In this document: positions 1-10,381 of the stretch, in pieces
Layout of the letters: each line of letters opens with the position of its first letter
Numbering within the stretch: the stretch's first letter is position 1
Origin: Tetragonia tetragonoides
Taxonomy: Eukaryota; Streptophyta; Magnoliopsida; Caryophyllales; Aizoaceae
DNA length: 64,000 bases
Direction of reading: 5' to 3'
Assembly: GCA_038025085.1 (NCBI GenBank)
Contig: CM076140.1
Span: 15,086,001 to 15,150,000, forward strand
Program-made: the position numbers and the translations under genes
The notes under the pieces: generated by a model
Seen by the model: only the letters and a program-made list of their open reading frames with translations
What the model was told of the DNA's origin: nothing
Databases searched by the model: none

Positions 1-2516
1 GTCCCCAAATTCATACTGCTTCTACTAAAAACAATCGCACAATAGGCGAAAATAGAATCCTATAGAAAGGAAGATAAGAAGATCCCTAAAAACTCCACAA
101 AGGGAGAGAATTTATTCCACTTAGAAAGAAAAAAAAAAGCTAGAAATCAAGATTAAACGTGATAAAAATCATCAATAGCAGGCCGGGAATGGCCTAAATC
201 GACCCTCCCAGCCTGAAAATATGCTCTGCTAAGGGTTAGGGTTCTAGAGAGAAGGAGGAGAAAGAAAGGAGGGAGGCTAGGGTTTTTTGACCTTTAGGAG
301 TACTTCCCACAAAAATATTTCTGGATCTTAGGTATAAAAAAGTTGAAGAGCAAAAGAATAACATAGTACTGAATTTAACCACTAAACCATCTTGAAACAT
401 AATAAATGTAGTTGTACATGGAATGGAAGGGGGTCATAATAATAATAATCTGTAATGGTAAATAGTCTACCACCACTACTTGTAGTAGTAGAGATAGTAG
501 TAATAATAGTCATCATCTTTTATCATGCCTCGCTCATATAAGGAAAATCGTAGTAATGCTACCAACTTTTTCTTAGAACTCCTTTATTCCCCTCTCTCAC
601 CTTGCCCAATTCACTTCAAGGATTCTCTACATGCTCCTATTACTTCATTAAACTCTCATACATACCTAAGACTAAGAAATGCAAATTACCCCATTTAGAC
701 CCACAACTTGCTTGGTGACTTTAACAGTGTATGTGCCATTGTGCAGGGAACAGCTTAGTTAGCTCCTTCCTCGAGAAGCTTCACTAAGGTATATTAAGAG
801 AAAACCCTCTGTATTTCAGTACTACGATACATATGTATATGAACAACCTTTGTCTCATTGGCGTACTCCAGAAGGAGAGTATCAGGAGTTTAAACTTCGG
901 CTTAATCTTTGACATTCATGAAAGGATCTTCAAGGATCACTACACAAAGAAGAATCTTTTCTAGCACACAACATCAACCAACACCCTGCCCTCGCACCTC
1001 AAAAAGAGACATGGAGATAGAGAACATCATTTCCTACTTAACTGTTATCTTTTTCCTTCTCTTTGGTTCTTTTGGTTCATCCAGCGGGAAGACCTAAGAT
1101 GTCAACAGACTGTAAAGCAATTACTTCAAGTTTAACCTCATGCTTCTATCAATAACGTACCTCGCAGAACTTTAGCATGCCAAAGAAAGAGTCTACCTAT
1201 CCTTCCCACACCACTGACCTCCCCTCTTTGATTCCCTTCCTTTAACTGTATATCTCCTCTCTCCATACAAGCAGTTCTTTCCTTTACAGATTAGATATTT
1301 GACATTGAAATCTTCTCAATCAAAAGTTGGTATGTAAGCATTTGCCAAGTGATATCCAATATTTTCAAAACTAGGAAATCCAATCTCATTTTCAACCTTA
1401 GTCACTCATTTCCTTTTACAATTATACCTCCTTCATTACGCATCCCATTTCCTTATACGATTGCACCTCCTTCATTACCCCGTCCGTTTTCTAGTTCAAG
1501 TAATAGGTCAGTTCGCTAAATATCCGTCAAACGAAATCCAATCAACCCACCAAAGAACCCTATCAAAAATATCACCCCAAACCAATACAGGTACAATTAA
1601 CAAACCACTTACCTCTCCGTAACATCCTCACACAAAAAACTTATCATCTCCCCACCCCACCTGATATATTCAAAAATCAAAACAACCCTCCTCATTTTTC
1701 TTTCTTACAGAAGAACAAAATCACAGATACCACTTTAACCCCAAAACATGCTACACACTTACACTAGCTATCATCTCCAGGGAATATCAAATAAACAAGT
1801 AAACAACTCATGAAAACAAAGCAAACTCACAAAACCCTTAAACACTTAGGCCTCGTTTACTAGCTTGCAATCAAATGTAATGCAATGCAATCATTTTGTA
1901 GAGTAAATATAGGGTGAAAAGTGAAGGAGTGGGATGAGAGAGATGGAAAAAGTGGGGTTGATTGCATCATTCAATGTAATCACAATTGCTCAACTTTTCC
2001 CTTGTAATGGTGATTACTTTGAATGATGTAATCAACCTCACTTTTCCTATCTCCTCCCTCCCCCTCCATTTTCCACCTTATAACTACCCTATAAAATGAT
2101 TGCATTGCAAGCATTTGATTGCAAGGTAGTAAACACCACCTTAAATTCTTGTGCTGACTTGACACCCATATCCAAAATTTTCCAATTCAGAGTGTATCAT
2201 TTCACATTTTTACCCTCTTTAGTTTATCACACCCAATTTACCAAATTACCACATCAAATTCACCAAGACAACCCAACTCAAATTGTAAACAAATGGTACA
2301 GTATTTCCTAAATGCACTAAATTCATCTCATCATATAAGCAAACCACATCAACTACACCAATGAAAACCCATCAGCGAAGACCTCAAACTCAACTCAACT
2401 GCACACACCAATCCCATTTCCCATATTTTTCCAATCCCCCAACTAGTATTCAGTTCTATCAAACCAAATTCAACCCATTAAAACAAAAACAACACAAGAA
2501 AATAAAAAAGAAATAC
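1..2516 (-). other. Intron 1 (partial) of the bZIP gene
   Basis: This stretch starts at the GT donor of the bZIP exon and shows no bZIP basic region on the minus strand. It is therefore read as a long first intron of at least 2.5 kb. It contains one Harbinger-type MITE (1849-2140). No other coding signal was found; the short open frames here have no recognisable content. Confidence 0.6.
1849..2140. mobile_element. PIF/Harbinger (Tourist-like) MITE, 292 bp
   Basis: The terminal inverted repeats begin GGCCTCGTTTACTAGCTTGC on the left and, read from the right end inward, GGTGGTGTTTACTACCTTGC. Both continue into AATCAAATG. The element is flanked by TTA on both sides (1846-1848 and 2141-2143), the usual Harbinger target duplication. 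It has no coding capacity and sits inside the bZIP intron. Confidence 0.85.
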
Positions 2517-3148
2517 CTTTTAGCGCGTTTGGGATCAAGAAGAGCAAGTTCAGCAAGTCTTTCAGGAGGCATAGCTTTCTTAACCCTATCTAAAAGTGAA
2601 TCTCCATCAAACATCATAGAACTCGAACTCATTCCACCATCCATTGAACTCGTTCTCCTATGCATCCCACCCATCTTTCTCTCTCCTCCTTCCACCATCT
2701 CCATCCCCAATTTTCTCTCTCCTCCACCACCACCACCACCACCACCAAAGGACAACCCATCAAAGAAATTAGCGTCAACAGACAAACTCCTCAAGTGACC
2801 CCCACCAAGTGCGACCCCACCAGCGCCAGTTAAGTGGTGGTGGGCCCGGGATGAGGTGGAAGAAGAGCGATTATCACCGCTGGATTCATCTGACCTGGAC
2901 GAATCAACGGCCATGGGGAGAGCAGTAGGGCTACAAGGTGGTGGAAGGTCAAGTGATGAGAGATTGAAGTTGTCTATGTCGAATAAGAAGTCGTCATCTT
3001 CTACGTCAGCAGCACCACCGGAGAATCTGAATGTTGTGTCTGAGTGAGCCCTCCTGTGGCCCCTGTTTGGGGTGGGGTCCACTGTGAGTTGGTGGGGTCG
3101 GGATGACGTGGCGCCGGCACCACCACCTGTGTAGCTCGATGGGTTCAT
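2517..3148 (-). CDS. Group I (VIP1/RF2a-like) bZIP transcription factor, first coding exon only
   Basis: This exon encodes about 211 residues and ends in LLDPKRAKR immediately before a GTATTT splice donor at 2516-2515. In VIP1/bZIP18-type genes this is where the intron falls, just ahead of the basic region that starts with ILANRQSAARSK. The basic region and zipper are not visible between 1 and 2516, so the remaining exons must lie left of the window. Three HxRxxS motifs are present (HRRAHS 31-36, HLRSLS 118-123, HRRTSS 163-168). In VIP1 such sites are known to bind 14-3-3 proteins when phosphorylated, which keeps the factor in the cytoplasm until osmotic or mechanical stress. An acidic segment (48-60) and a run of nine glycines (135-143, encoded by a CCA repeat) also stand out. 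The ATG at 3148 follows a CT-rich leader. The family call is strong; which member it is remains open. Confidence 0.85.
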
Positions 3149-3607
3149 TGTGGTGGTGTGAAGTGGAGAGGAGCGTCGGGTGAGAGACTAATAGTGGAGA
3201 GAGAGGAGAGAGAAAATGGGGGTGGTGGTGGTGGTGTTCCAGCTAATGTGTGTTGGGAAGAACGTGAAGGGTAGGGTAATTAATTTGGCCAAAGACTTTT
3301 AAAGAAGGGGGCGTATTAAATACGAGTACTTAAATTGAAATTGAAATGACAAAGTTGGTATGGTTATGGTTATGGTTATGGTTATGGTTATGGTTATGGT
3401 TATGGACTAGCTTAATTAATAATGGTAGAACAAGAAAGGGAGATTAGTGATATGGATAGGAAGTTATATAATGTTGCTATAAGAAAAGAAGTTGTTTAAT
3501 GGGAAGATTGTGATTTGTGAGGATTGAGTTTAGATTAGTTACTAGATTGGTTTCGGTCTAATAACGTAGTTTAATGAGAGATGTGTGGTTTTGGAGTGTT
3601 ATTAAAG
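3149..3607 (-). promoter_or_regulatory. Upstream region of the bZIP gene with a GGTTAT hexanucleotide repeat
   Basis: The first 100 bases upstream of the start are purine-rich on the plus strand, giving a CT-rich 5' leader on the coding strand. Seven tandem copies of GGTTAT lie at 3362-3403, about 215-255 bases upstream of the start codon. No convincing TATA box was found; the AT-rich TATTTAATA around 3314-3322 is the best candidate. Confidence 0.45.
3362..3403 (+). repeat. (GGTTAT)7 microsatellite
   Basis: Seven perfect head-to-tail copies of GGTTAT lie in the probable promoter of the bZIP gene. Such a repeat is likely to vary in length between individuals. Confidence 0.95.
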
Positions 3608-3620
3608 ATGTGATGTATTA

Positions 3621-3808
3621 CCAATAAGTGGTTGGTGTAAGTGGTTCGGCACTCTTATTCCTTAATCAAGGTCGAGGCTTCGAATCTTGTGGATGGAAAA
3701 ACTACTTTGTGGGAGTAGTTTACCCTTTCGTGGATCGACTCGGTGCTAGCAAGATTAGTATTGACCCAAAGTATTTGGGTGAACCTTTGGTCTAACCAAA
3801 AAAAAAAA
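3621..3808 (+). mobile_element. tRNA-derived SINE with 13-bp target duplication
   Basis: The 5' part carries a polymerase III A-box-like segment (TGGTGTAAGTGGTTCGGC) and a B-box-like segment (GAGGCTTCGAATCTT). The 3' end is an A-run. The flanking sequence ATGTGATGTATTA is repeated exactly on both sides (3608-3620 and 3809-3821), which fixes the ends. The target lies in the first unit of a local tandem repeat. Confidence 0.85.
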
Positions 3809-3810
3809 AT

Positions 3811-4055
3811 GTGATGTATTAGTATGTGGTTGTGTGAATAAGATTTGTTTCTTAAGATATTTGATGTATATGTATGGTTTTGGGTTAGTGAGATGTGATA
3901 TATATACTAACTAGTATGTGATTGTGTGTGTAGAATTTGTTTCTTAAGATAGTTTATGTATATGCATGTGGTTTGGGGATTAGTGGATTACGAGATGTGA
4001 TATATATTAGTATGTGGTTGTATATATAGTTTTGTTTCTAAGATAAGTGACAAAT
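3811..4055 (+). repeat. Degenerate tandem repeat, three units of about 60-100 bp
   Basis: Units start at 3811, 3895 and 3997. They share GTGATRTATTAGTATGTGRT, then TTTGTTTCTTAAGATA, then ATGTATATG and a GGTTTGGG-type tail. The SINE at 3621 landed at the left edge of this array. Confidence 0.7.
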
Positions 4056-4725
4056 ACACTGTTTGATTTGAATTGTTATGAAGTGTAATACATGTACTTA
4101 AGTGGGAAATATACTGGATTAAGAAATGATTAGTTTAGCTACTTGTAAAACTATTTAGAAGAAATACGATGATATATGTGAAGAAGTTTATTCCCGTCAA
4201 GATTCATTATATTTGATAGATTAAATTTAATAGGATATGGATAAATTATGGTATTCATAGGGAAAATATTTTCATAACTTTATTAATGAATACCAATATC
4301 TAACATAGTAAGTGGATCGCCTCTGAATATAAAGATTTGTAGTATTACTATGAGCAGCCACAATAGTCTACTAATATCATTGCTCAAAACCTCAAAGCTA
4401 CAGCCGAAGTTTTACTAACCATTGTGAGCACCAAAGTCTTCTGTCAGACTTAAATACAAGTGTTTAATATAACACCCGATACATAACACCGCTTGGAATT
4501 ATAGTGAGAGGTAAAATATTGTCAAGTGGGACTTGTACTTGCATTTTCTACTATGCATGCTACATAAAAATTTCTTAAGTGGAAGTGGTAAACAGAGATT
4601 GACCTGTTTACCACTGTACATGCCCTAGATTATGCGAGAGAAAGCAACTAAACAAATAAGTTGGCTTAGTTAGTATAAAAAGAAATTTTCAAGTTTTACA
4701 TTTGAAACATTATTATTATTTTTTT
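4056..4725. other. Non-coding, AT-rich
   Basis: No open frame, RNA gene or structured repeat was recognised here. The stretch separates the minisatellite from the foldback element. Confidence 0.5.
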
Positions 4726-4896
4726 TGATGCAAGACTGGTCTATGTGCAAGCTCAGGTCTTTTTGGGAGTTGAGATAGATTCTACTATGGGAAGTTTAAG
4801 TGGAAGTTAACTCTCAGAGTACTAAACTTCCCATTGTAGAATCTATCTCATCTTCTGGAAGGACCTGAGTCTGCACATAGACCAGCCTTGTATCAA
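4726..4896. mobile_element. Foldback MITE, near-perfect 171-bp hairpin
   Basis: The left arm (about 4726-4793) begins TTGATGCAAGACTGGTCTAT. The right arm (about 4827-4896), read inward, begins TTGATACAAGGCTGGTCTAT. The arms match over about 68 bases with few mismatches and leave a loop of roughly 33 bases. The element carries no gene. A transcript across it would fold into one long stem. Confidence 0.8.
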
Positions 4897-5514
4897 TTTT
4901 ATGCAACACTCTCAATATATATTGAAGAAAGTTTATGAGAAAAGTTTTATACGACCATCCAAAAAAATAATGGAGTATTATCATAGCCTATGCTACTTTC
5001 TATGCGATTTTCTTGTGTTATATAATCGCTAATTCTAATTGTTAATGAGAAAAGGCTTAATCAAAAGGTTTGGTGATCCTAAATTCCTAACTAGTAACTA
5101 ACTACAACTACCCAATGTAATTTTGAACCCAAAAAAAACTAAATTGGAAATGGAAAAGGGTAGAAAGGGAAAACCATAAAGTAAGAAAGTAGCTACTATG
5201 GTCTATGAGTCATCATATGACAAGGGCGCCGAGAATATAGAGTGCGGTCACTGCGGTGGCAAGAAGTATGTTATGGGAGTAATGGGACCCCCATGGAAAA
5301 GAGCAATTTTTTAGTTAAGGGACTAAAAAGTAAAAGGCAAAAGAAAAGAACCAACGGCCATGTGGCAGTTGGCTGGCAGGATGTGGGTCGTAATGAAGTA
5401 GATTAGAGTATTAGACACCTGGACAGCAAGCTTTGAATGCTACTTCTTTTTGTTTGTTTGAGTCAACTAAAGCTGGGGCGTACTGTTCACGTTATGTTGA
5501 CAAAGAGAAACTTA
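4897..5514. other. Non-coding spacer
   Basis: Nothing with coding or repeat structure was recognised. The interval is mildly AT-rich and ends at a Harbinger-type MITE. Confidence 0.5.
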
Positions 5515-5702
5515 GGCCTCTTCTCCTCAATGGAATGGTGAGCAATGTAACGAGAAACAGAATGAGACTGTGTAGATGATGAAATAAAATTCAAAACAAA
5601 ATGAAGTAGAAAATGTATAACAAAATAGTGTGGCATGGAATGGAATGAAACAGATTGAAACGGAACGGGATACAACATAAAGACAACGAAAGAAACAGAG
5701 TC
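5515..5702 (-). mobile_element. Harbinger-type MITE with internal GGAAC/GAAAC pentamer tract (family copy 1)
   Basis: The terminal repeats start GGCCTCTTCTCCTCAATGG on the left and GACTCTGTTTCTTTCGTTG read inward from the right. TTA lies on both sides (5512-5514, 5703-5705). Inside are runs such as GGAATGGAATGAAACAG and GAAACGGAACGGGA. Three further copies lie at 7591, 15805 and 26137. The orientation is that of the 15805 copy. Confidence 0.8.
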
Positions 5703-5705
5703 TTA

Positions 5706-6441
5706 CTATTTTTAGATGTGTCTAATGGGCACCTTTTAAAGCACAACCTCAGGTATTCCACGAATTAATTTGTCTAGGTATTTTCTAGGAGGCTTGGAGC
5801 CATGACGATATGACCTGGTATATAAGTTATGACTTGTTTACCAGTGAGCTAACACCTCTTAATTAGAACTTTGAACTAAAAGTATTAACTTTATTTTTTT
5901 GTTTTGTTTTAGTGAAGAAGTATTAACGAGTTATTTTGTTAATAAATTATTACCACCGGAATATCCTCATTGTTCGTTTGGATATGACTTCAAAACTAGG
6001 TTTTGACAATTTCATCAATCTTCGTCATGGGTTGATTTTTTATTTCTTATTTTTGAACTTTCATCATGTGTTGATTTGATAAGAAGGATATGCTATTGAT
6101 TATGCTCTGTTAGATGTATTTTTAATTCCGCAAATATCGATCGAAACTTGAAACCGTTTCGGATATGAAGTCTCATTCGAAGCTTTAGACAAAGGATTCC
6201 ATAAAGTAATCCTATTTAGGTCTCCTTAGTAATTGCCGTTAGCCGCTAAGTAAGGACAATGTTCAATAAAATTTGTTTTTATTAAGTAGGGATCTATTCT
6301 CCTTATGAGTTATAGTTTTAAAAAATAAAATCTAAAATTCCATGAATTTTAGACAGGTTACAAATAGTATTGCAAACAAAATTTGATTCAATCATGCACA
6401 CATATTGTGTGTATAAAATTTAAAATACAATAAATGAATAG

Positions 6442-6494
<53 letters not shown>

Positions 6495-7002
6495 GGGAGC
6501 AATGAGGCGTGCCACGTAGGCCAGAATTTTAAGAGCACGCCACCTAAGCAAAGTTAATGATAAAAAGTAGTTGGTGTAAAAAGTTTAGGACTCTTAGATA
6601 ATGACAAAATTAACTATAGTAAAACGTTTAGGAGTCTTAGCATCATTACTTTTTTGGATTCTTGAGAGGTTAATTTTCGTCAAATATTCAAAATCATATA
6701 TAATATTTTCTATACATCTCAAAAAATAACAAAAATTACACCATCAGATTCGGATCGAAAAATAATTCGGAAAGAGACGCACTTACAATATGTTTGGACA
6801 TATGAATAAGAGTGTATGAGACATTTTCCGGAAGCACTGAGACGTACCATCTAAGCAAAGAGTATTGGACGTACCACCTAAACAATCAAGTTAAATAAAA
6901 GAAAATAAATTGTTTAACTGATACAATTGTGCGCTTATGCAACTTCTTGTAGATCATGGTGCAATTTGAGTGCCATTAGAACTCAAAGTATATGTTTATA
7001 CT
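5706..7002. other. Non-coding, AT-rich stretch with a long AT microsatellite
   Basis: There is no gene. An (AT)24 run occupies 6445-6492. After it comes sequence with repeated GCCAC and ACCTAAGCAAAG words (for example around 6530-6550 and 6850-6890), possibly a decayed repeat that I cannot classify. Confidence 0.5.
6445..6492. repeat. (AT)24 microsatellite
   Basis: An uninterrupted run of 24 AT dinucleotides. Confidence 0.95.
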
Positions 7003-7166
7003 ACCCATCGTGGGTTGGTTTAGTGGTGCCAGGGGCAAGATTTTGATAAGGAGGACCAAGGTTTGATCCCCCACAACTATGATTGGGAGGAGTGCAAAAC
7101 CTTAACCCCAGGACCGGCTTTAATATATTGGAAAATATTTACCAATGTTTTTTCAAAAAAAAAAAA
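7003..7166 (+). mobile_element. tRNA-derived SINE with 18-bp target duplication
   Basis: The head contains an A-box-like GGTTGGTTTAGTGGTGCC and a B-box-like AAGGTTTGATCCCC, the expected polymerase III promoter. The tail is a pure A-run. The same 18 bases, AAAGTATATGTTTATACT, flank the element at 6985-7002 and 7167-7184. The perfect duplication suggests a recent insertion. Confidence 0.9.
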
Positions 7167-7590
7167 AAAGTATATGTTTATACTTTATATAATATAATAT
7201 AAGTATTATGAAGTATGTATGTTCCCCCCTACGTTTTTGCTTCCCCCTTCCATCTTCTCTAAGATACTTAATTCTCATTGTTTATTGTCAAACTAAATAT
7301 CTTTATTTATGTGTTGTAGGTATCAGGTAAGTAATGTAATCAATTGAGTACGAAAAATACTTCGTGGAGCATGTATACATGGACATGGTCGGCAACTCGG
7401 CGAGTGAGGTTTTTAATTTTCCCTTATTTATTTATTGAGCAATTACACCATAATCTTTATCATATATGAGTTGCATCACTATTTGGTGATAAACATCGGT
7501 TATTAATAGGAAATTTTCATTCACATATTTTGTATGAATATTACTTTGTGATCTCCCCAAACAGCCAAAAAAAAGCTCTCATTCACGCTA

Positions 7591-7781
7591 GGCCCTGTTC
7601 TTTTCGTCGATTCCATGCTGCATTTCGTTCGTTCCGTTCCGTTCCAATTCGTTCTGTTTCGTTCCGTTCTGTTCCGCATTCTGTACTTCATTTTGTCTCA
7701 CATATTTTTAAATTATCCGCGCCGCGTCGTTCCGTTCCGTTCCTCACCGTCCCGCACCATTCCGTTGAAGAGAACAGAGCT
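7591..7781 (+). mobile_element. Harbinger-type MITE with GTTCC pentamer tract (family copy 2)
   Basis: The left end GGCCCTGTTCTTTTCGTCG and the right end, read inward AGCTCTGTTCTCTTCAACGG, match the other family members. The centre is made of GTTCC/GTTTC/GTTCT pentamers. The flanking duplication is imperfect (CTA versus TTG), so the exact right boundary is approximate. Confidence 0.75.
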
Positions 7782-8226
7782 TTGTGATTCCTTTTTGTTT
7801 CTTCCTTAGTTCTTTTAACTTCTCCTTACTTCTTACTTTATGTTATCTAATTTTGCTTTTTTTTTAGATGATTCCTGATTACTTAATCAGGTTATGTGTT
7901 ATGAGATAATAATTAAGGATTTGAAAAGAATTAATAGTGATTTTAATGAATTAAATCGATCCATATATGACAACGTTTTACATTGGTTAGTTCTTAGATC
8001 GATCTCTTTTAACTCTTATGATGTTGATGTACAAGATTATCATTTTACCAATATGATCAAACTCTTCTATTAGTGCAAGTGATTGAAGGGTTGGTAAGTA
8101 AAAGTTATCAAGCTTTCAGTTCAATAGTATGTAAGCACATATAAATTTGATTTATCATAATGAGATTAAAAATTCTATCAATTGTCTACAGGTGCGTGGT
8201 GACAATCGAACATAATTGTTGATACA
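7782..8226. other. Non-coding spacer
   Basis: AT-rich sequence without recognisable features, between a MITE and a hAT element. Confidence 0.5.
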
Positions 8227-8234
8227 TTGGCAAA

Positions 8235-8862
8235 TAGGGCTCGCCACGAGCCGAGCCAAATACGGTCAAGTTTGGGTTTGGCTCGTTTTAAAATTTCCGA
8301 ACTCGAGCCGAACTCGGTCCAACCATAACAAAAGAGCTCAAGCTTGGCTTGATTAAAAATTACCGAACTCGAGGTCGAACTCGAACTTTCATTGAATTTG
8401 TCAATTCTTCTTTAATCTTTCAATAAATGTAGAACATCTTTAATATTCCATGATATGAAATCGCCAAATGATATGAAAATAATTTATAGTTCATTATCCT
8501 AATTGTTTATGGCTAACAGAGTTTGTTCACTCAACGAGAATGCTAATTAATTTTACGAAAATAAAATTTGAAAAATTAAAATAACAAACAAAATAGATAT
8601 TTTAAGAAAATTATTAGGAAAAATAAACATTAGTTATTTTAAATTATTCAAGAAATTAGAAAAAATGTAGAATGCGTGTTTGTTTGAGGCTCACGAGTTT
8701 TCGAGCCGAACACCATGAAGCTTGGGTTTGGTTCGTTTATCAAACGAGCCTAAACTTAAATTTTGAGTTTGGTTCGTTTAGTAATCGAATTGAGCCCGAG
8801 TCGAGCTTCTACCGAGTCGAGCCCGAATAATTCACGAACAGTTTGGCTTGTGGCCACCCCTA
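8235..8862. mobile_element. Non-autonomous hAT element, 628 bp
   Basis: The termini are TAGGGCTCGCCACGAGCC on the left and TAGGGGTGGCCACAAGCC read inward from the right. An exact 8-bp duplication TTGGCAAA lies at 8227-8234 and 8863-8870, as expected for hAT transposition. The outer 100-150 bases on each side are rich in GAGCCGA/TCGAGCC words and the centre is AT-rich. There is no transposase. Confidence 0.88.
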
Positions 8863-8870
8863 TTGGCAAA

Positions 8871-9554
8871 GCATGAAGTTCAGAGGGAAAGAGCACTATA
8901 AATTAAATTTTCATTTATATTATGAGTTTTTTTTTTGAGGGAATTATTTTATGAGTTTTGATAATATAAAAGGATTAGAATTTTAGATAAAGTTAACATG
9001 CTATAAAGTTAGAGTGTTAATAGGAAACTGCAAATAGTAAATTTATAACAGTGTTCAAAAGTAATGAAAGATAAATTGTGATAAGAGTTGTACTCAAATT
9101 TTATAGTACTAATAGAATACTTATGTCCGGTTCTCTTCACCTTATTTTAATAAACTTATCTGCACAGTACTGAATTGAACTGAAATTTACTGAACTAAAT
9201 TGTTGTGAACTGAACTTATTTTTACTGAATCTAAAATTACAAAGAGTAAATTTGTATTTCGATTTACCAAACTAAACTTATTCTTACTAATTTGAATTTA
9301 ATTTTACTGAATTGAATTTTACCGAACTCAACTTAAAGTTACTGAATACTTCAAGCAGAAGTTGAAGATAACATGCCTTTACTAGGTAATACCTTAATAA
9401 TATATTTAAAAAGGTCTAATCTTCTCCGTCAACCCAAATGCTAAGTTTTCCTTCTCTTCTTACCTCTCTAAAACAAAAATAGAACAAACAAATATAAACT
9501 TAAATGGCTAAACTGGTCACCCCATCTAAACACGAGGCACATCACTCAAAATAT
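8871..9554. other. Non-coding; relic rich in GAACTGAA words
   Basis: No gene was seen. Between about 9160 and 9350 the words TACTGAA, GAACTGAA and CTGAACTT recur. The same vocabulary occurs in the GGCTCCGTTTGATTC MITE family (13201, 30960), so this may be a decayed relative. Confidence 0.45.
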
Positions 9555-9559
9555 ATATT

Positions 9560-10299
9560 TGTTGAGGTAACGCCCCAAATACCAAATAATATTTAGTTGT
9601 GTTTTATTTTATTTTAGTTTTTGTAAAGAAAATAAAATAGAACAAAAAGAAAAAAAAAGGGAAGTTGAAAGATGGGAAAGCAAAAAGGCTTAAGCCTTTT
9701 GGTTTTTCTTTAGTTGATGATTGGGAAACAAAAGGTCTTAGCCTTTTGGTCTTCTTTAGTGGTTGATGATTGAATATAAAAGGGACAAGCCCTTTGTTTT
9801 TTGCCACAGCCGAGTGATTGAGTTTGGCAGTACAAGAGAAGGCCGAAACAAAAGAAAACGAAGAGACCAAGTGAGTGAGAGACAAACAAAGAGTGAGAGA
9901 AATAGAGTATTTCTCCAAAGAGGTTTGTTCCAGTTCACGGTTGATTCGGCTTGTTCGGGTGAAGGTAATCGGAGTATTCGGATCGGTCATCGACAGGTAT
10001 TTGTGGGTGTATCTTTGGTTTTGTGGGAGTACCAAATTGAGTTAGAGTTTGTCAATTTGTACTAATACCAAAGATAGTTTGTTTATTTGTTGCTTGATCT
10101 TGTGATTGTTGCCGATTGTACTCTTGATTATCATAGTGGATTATTGTTTAGTGCGTGGAGATCCGCACCGTGGTTTTTCCCCTAATTGAGAGGGGTTTTC
10201 CACGTAAAATTGTTTGTGTTGTTTTTTGGGTTCTTGCACTTTATTTTTCCGATTATCTGTTGTTGTGATTGTGGGTAAATACCGTAGTTTTCCCCAACA
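9560..10299 (+). repeat. 5' LTR of the gag-only copia element
   Basis: The LTR is 740 bp with TGTTG/CAACA ends. A TATA box (TATAAAA, 9775-9781) marks the likely promoter. Just upstream lies a duplicated segment of about 45 bases (about 9672-9715 and 9719-9768), both copies containing AAGCCTTTTGG or TAGCCTTTTGG and ending in GATGATTG. This may be a repeated enhancer. Confidence 0.92.
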
Positions 10300-10381
10300 G
10301 TGGTATCAGAGCAAGGTTGTAGGATCGGTGGTGGAAAAATTACTGTATTTGTTGAAGGAGGAATTATTTTGTGCAAGTAAC

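Noticed and set aside
7010..7080. tRNA gene
   Set aside because: A and B boxes are present but no cloverleaf can be formed; the A-tail and target duplication show a SINE.
9604..10035. 143-codon minus-strand open frame, repeated at 11770-12201
   Set aside because: It lies wholly inside the copia LTRs, antisense, and repeats only because the LTRs are identical. It has no family features.
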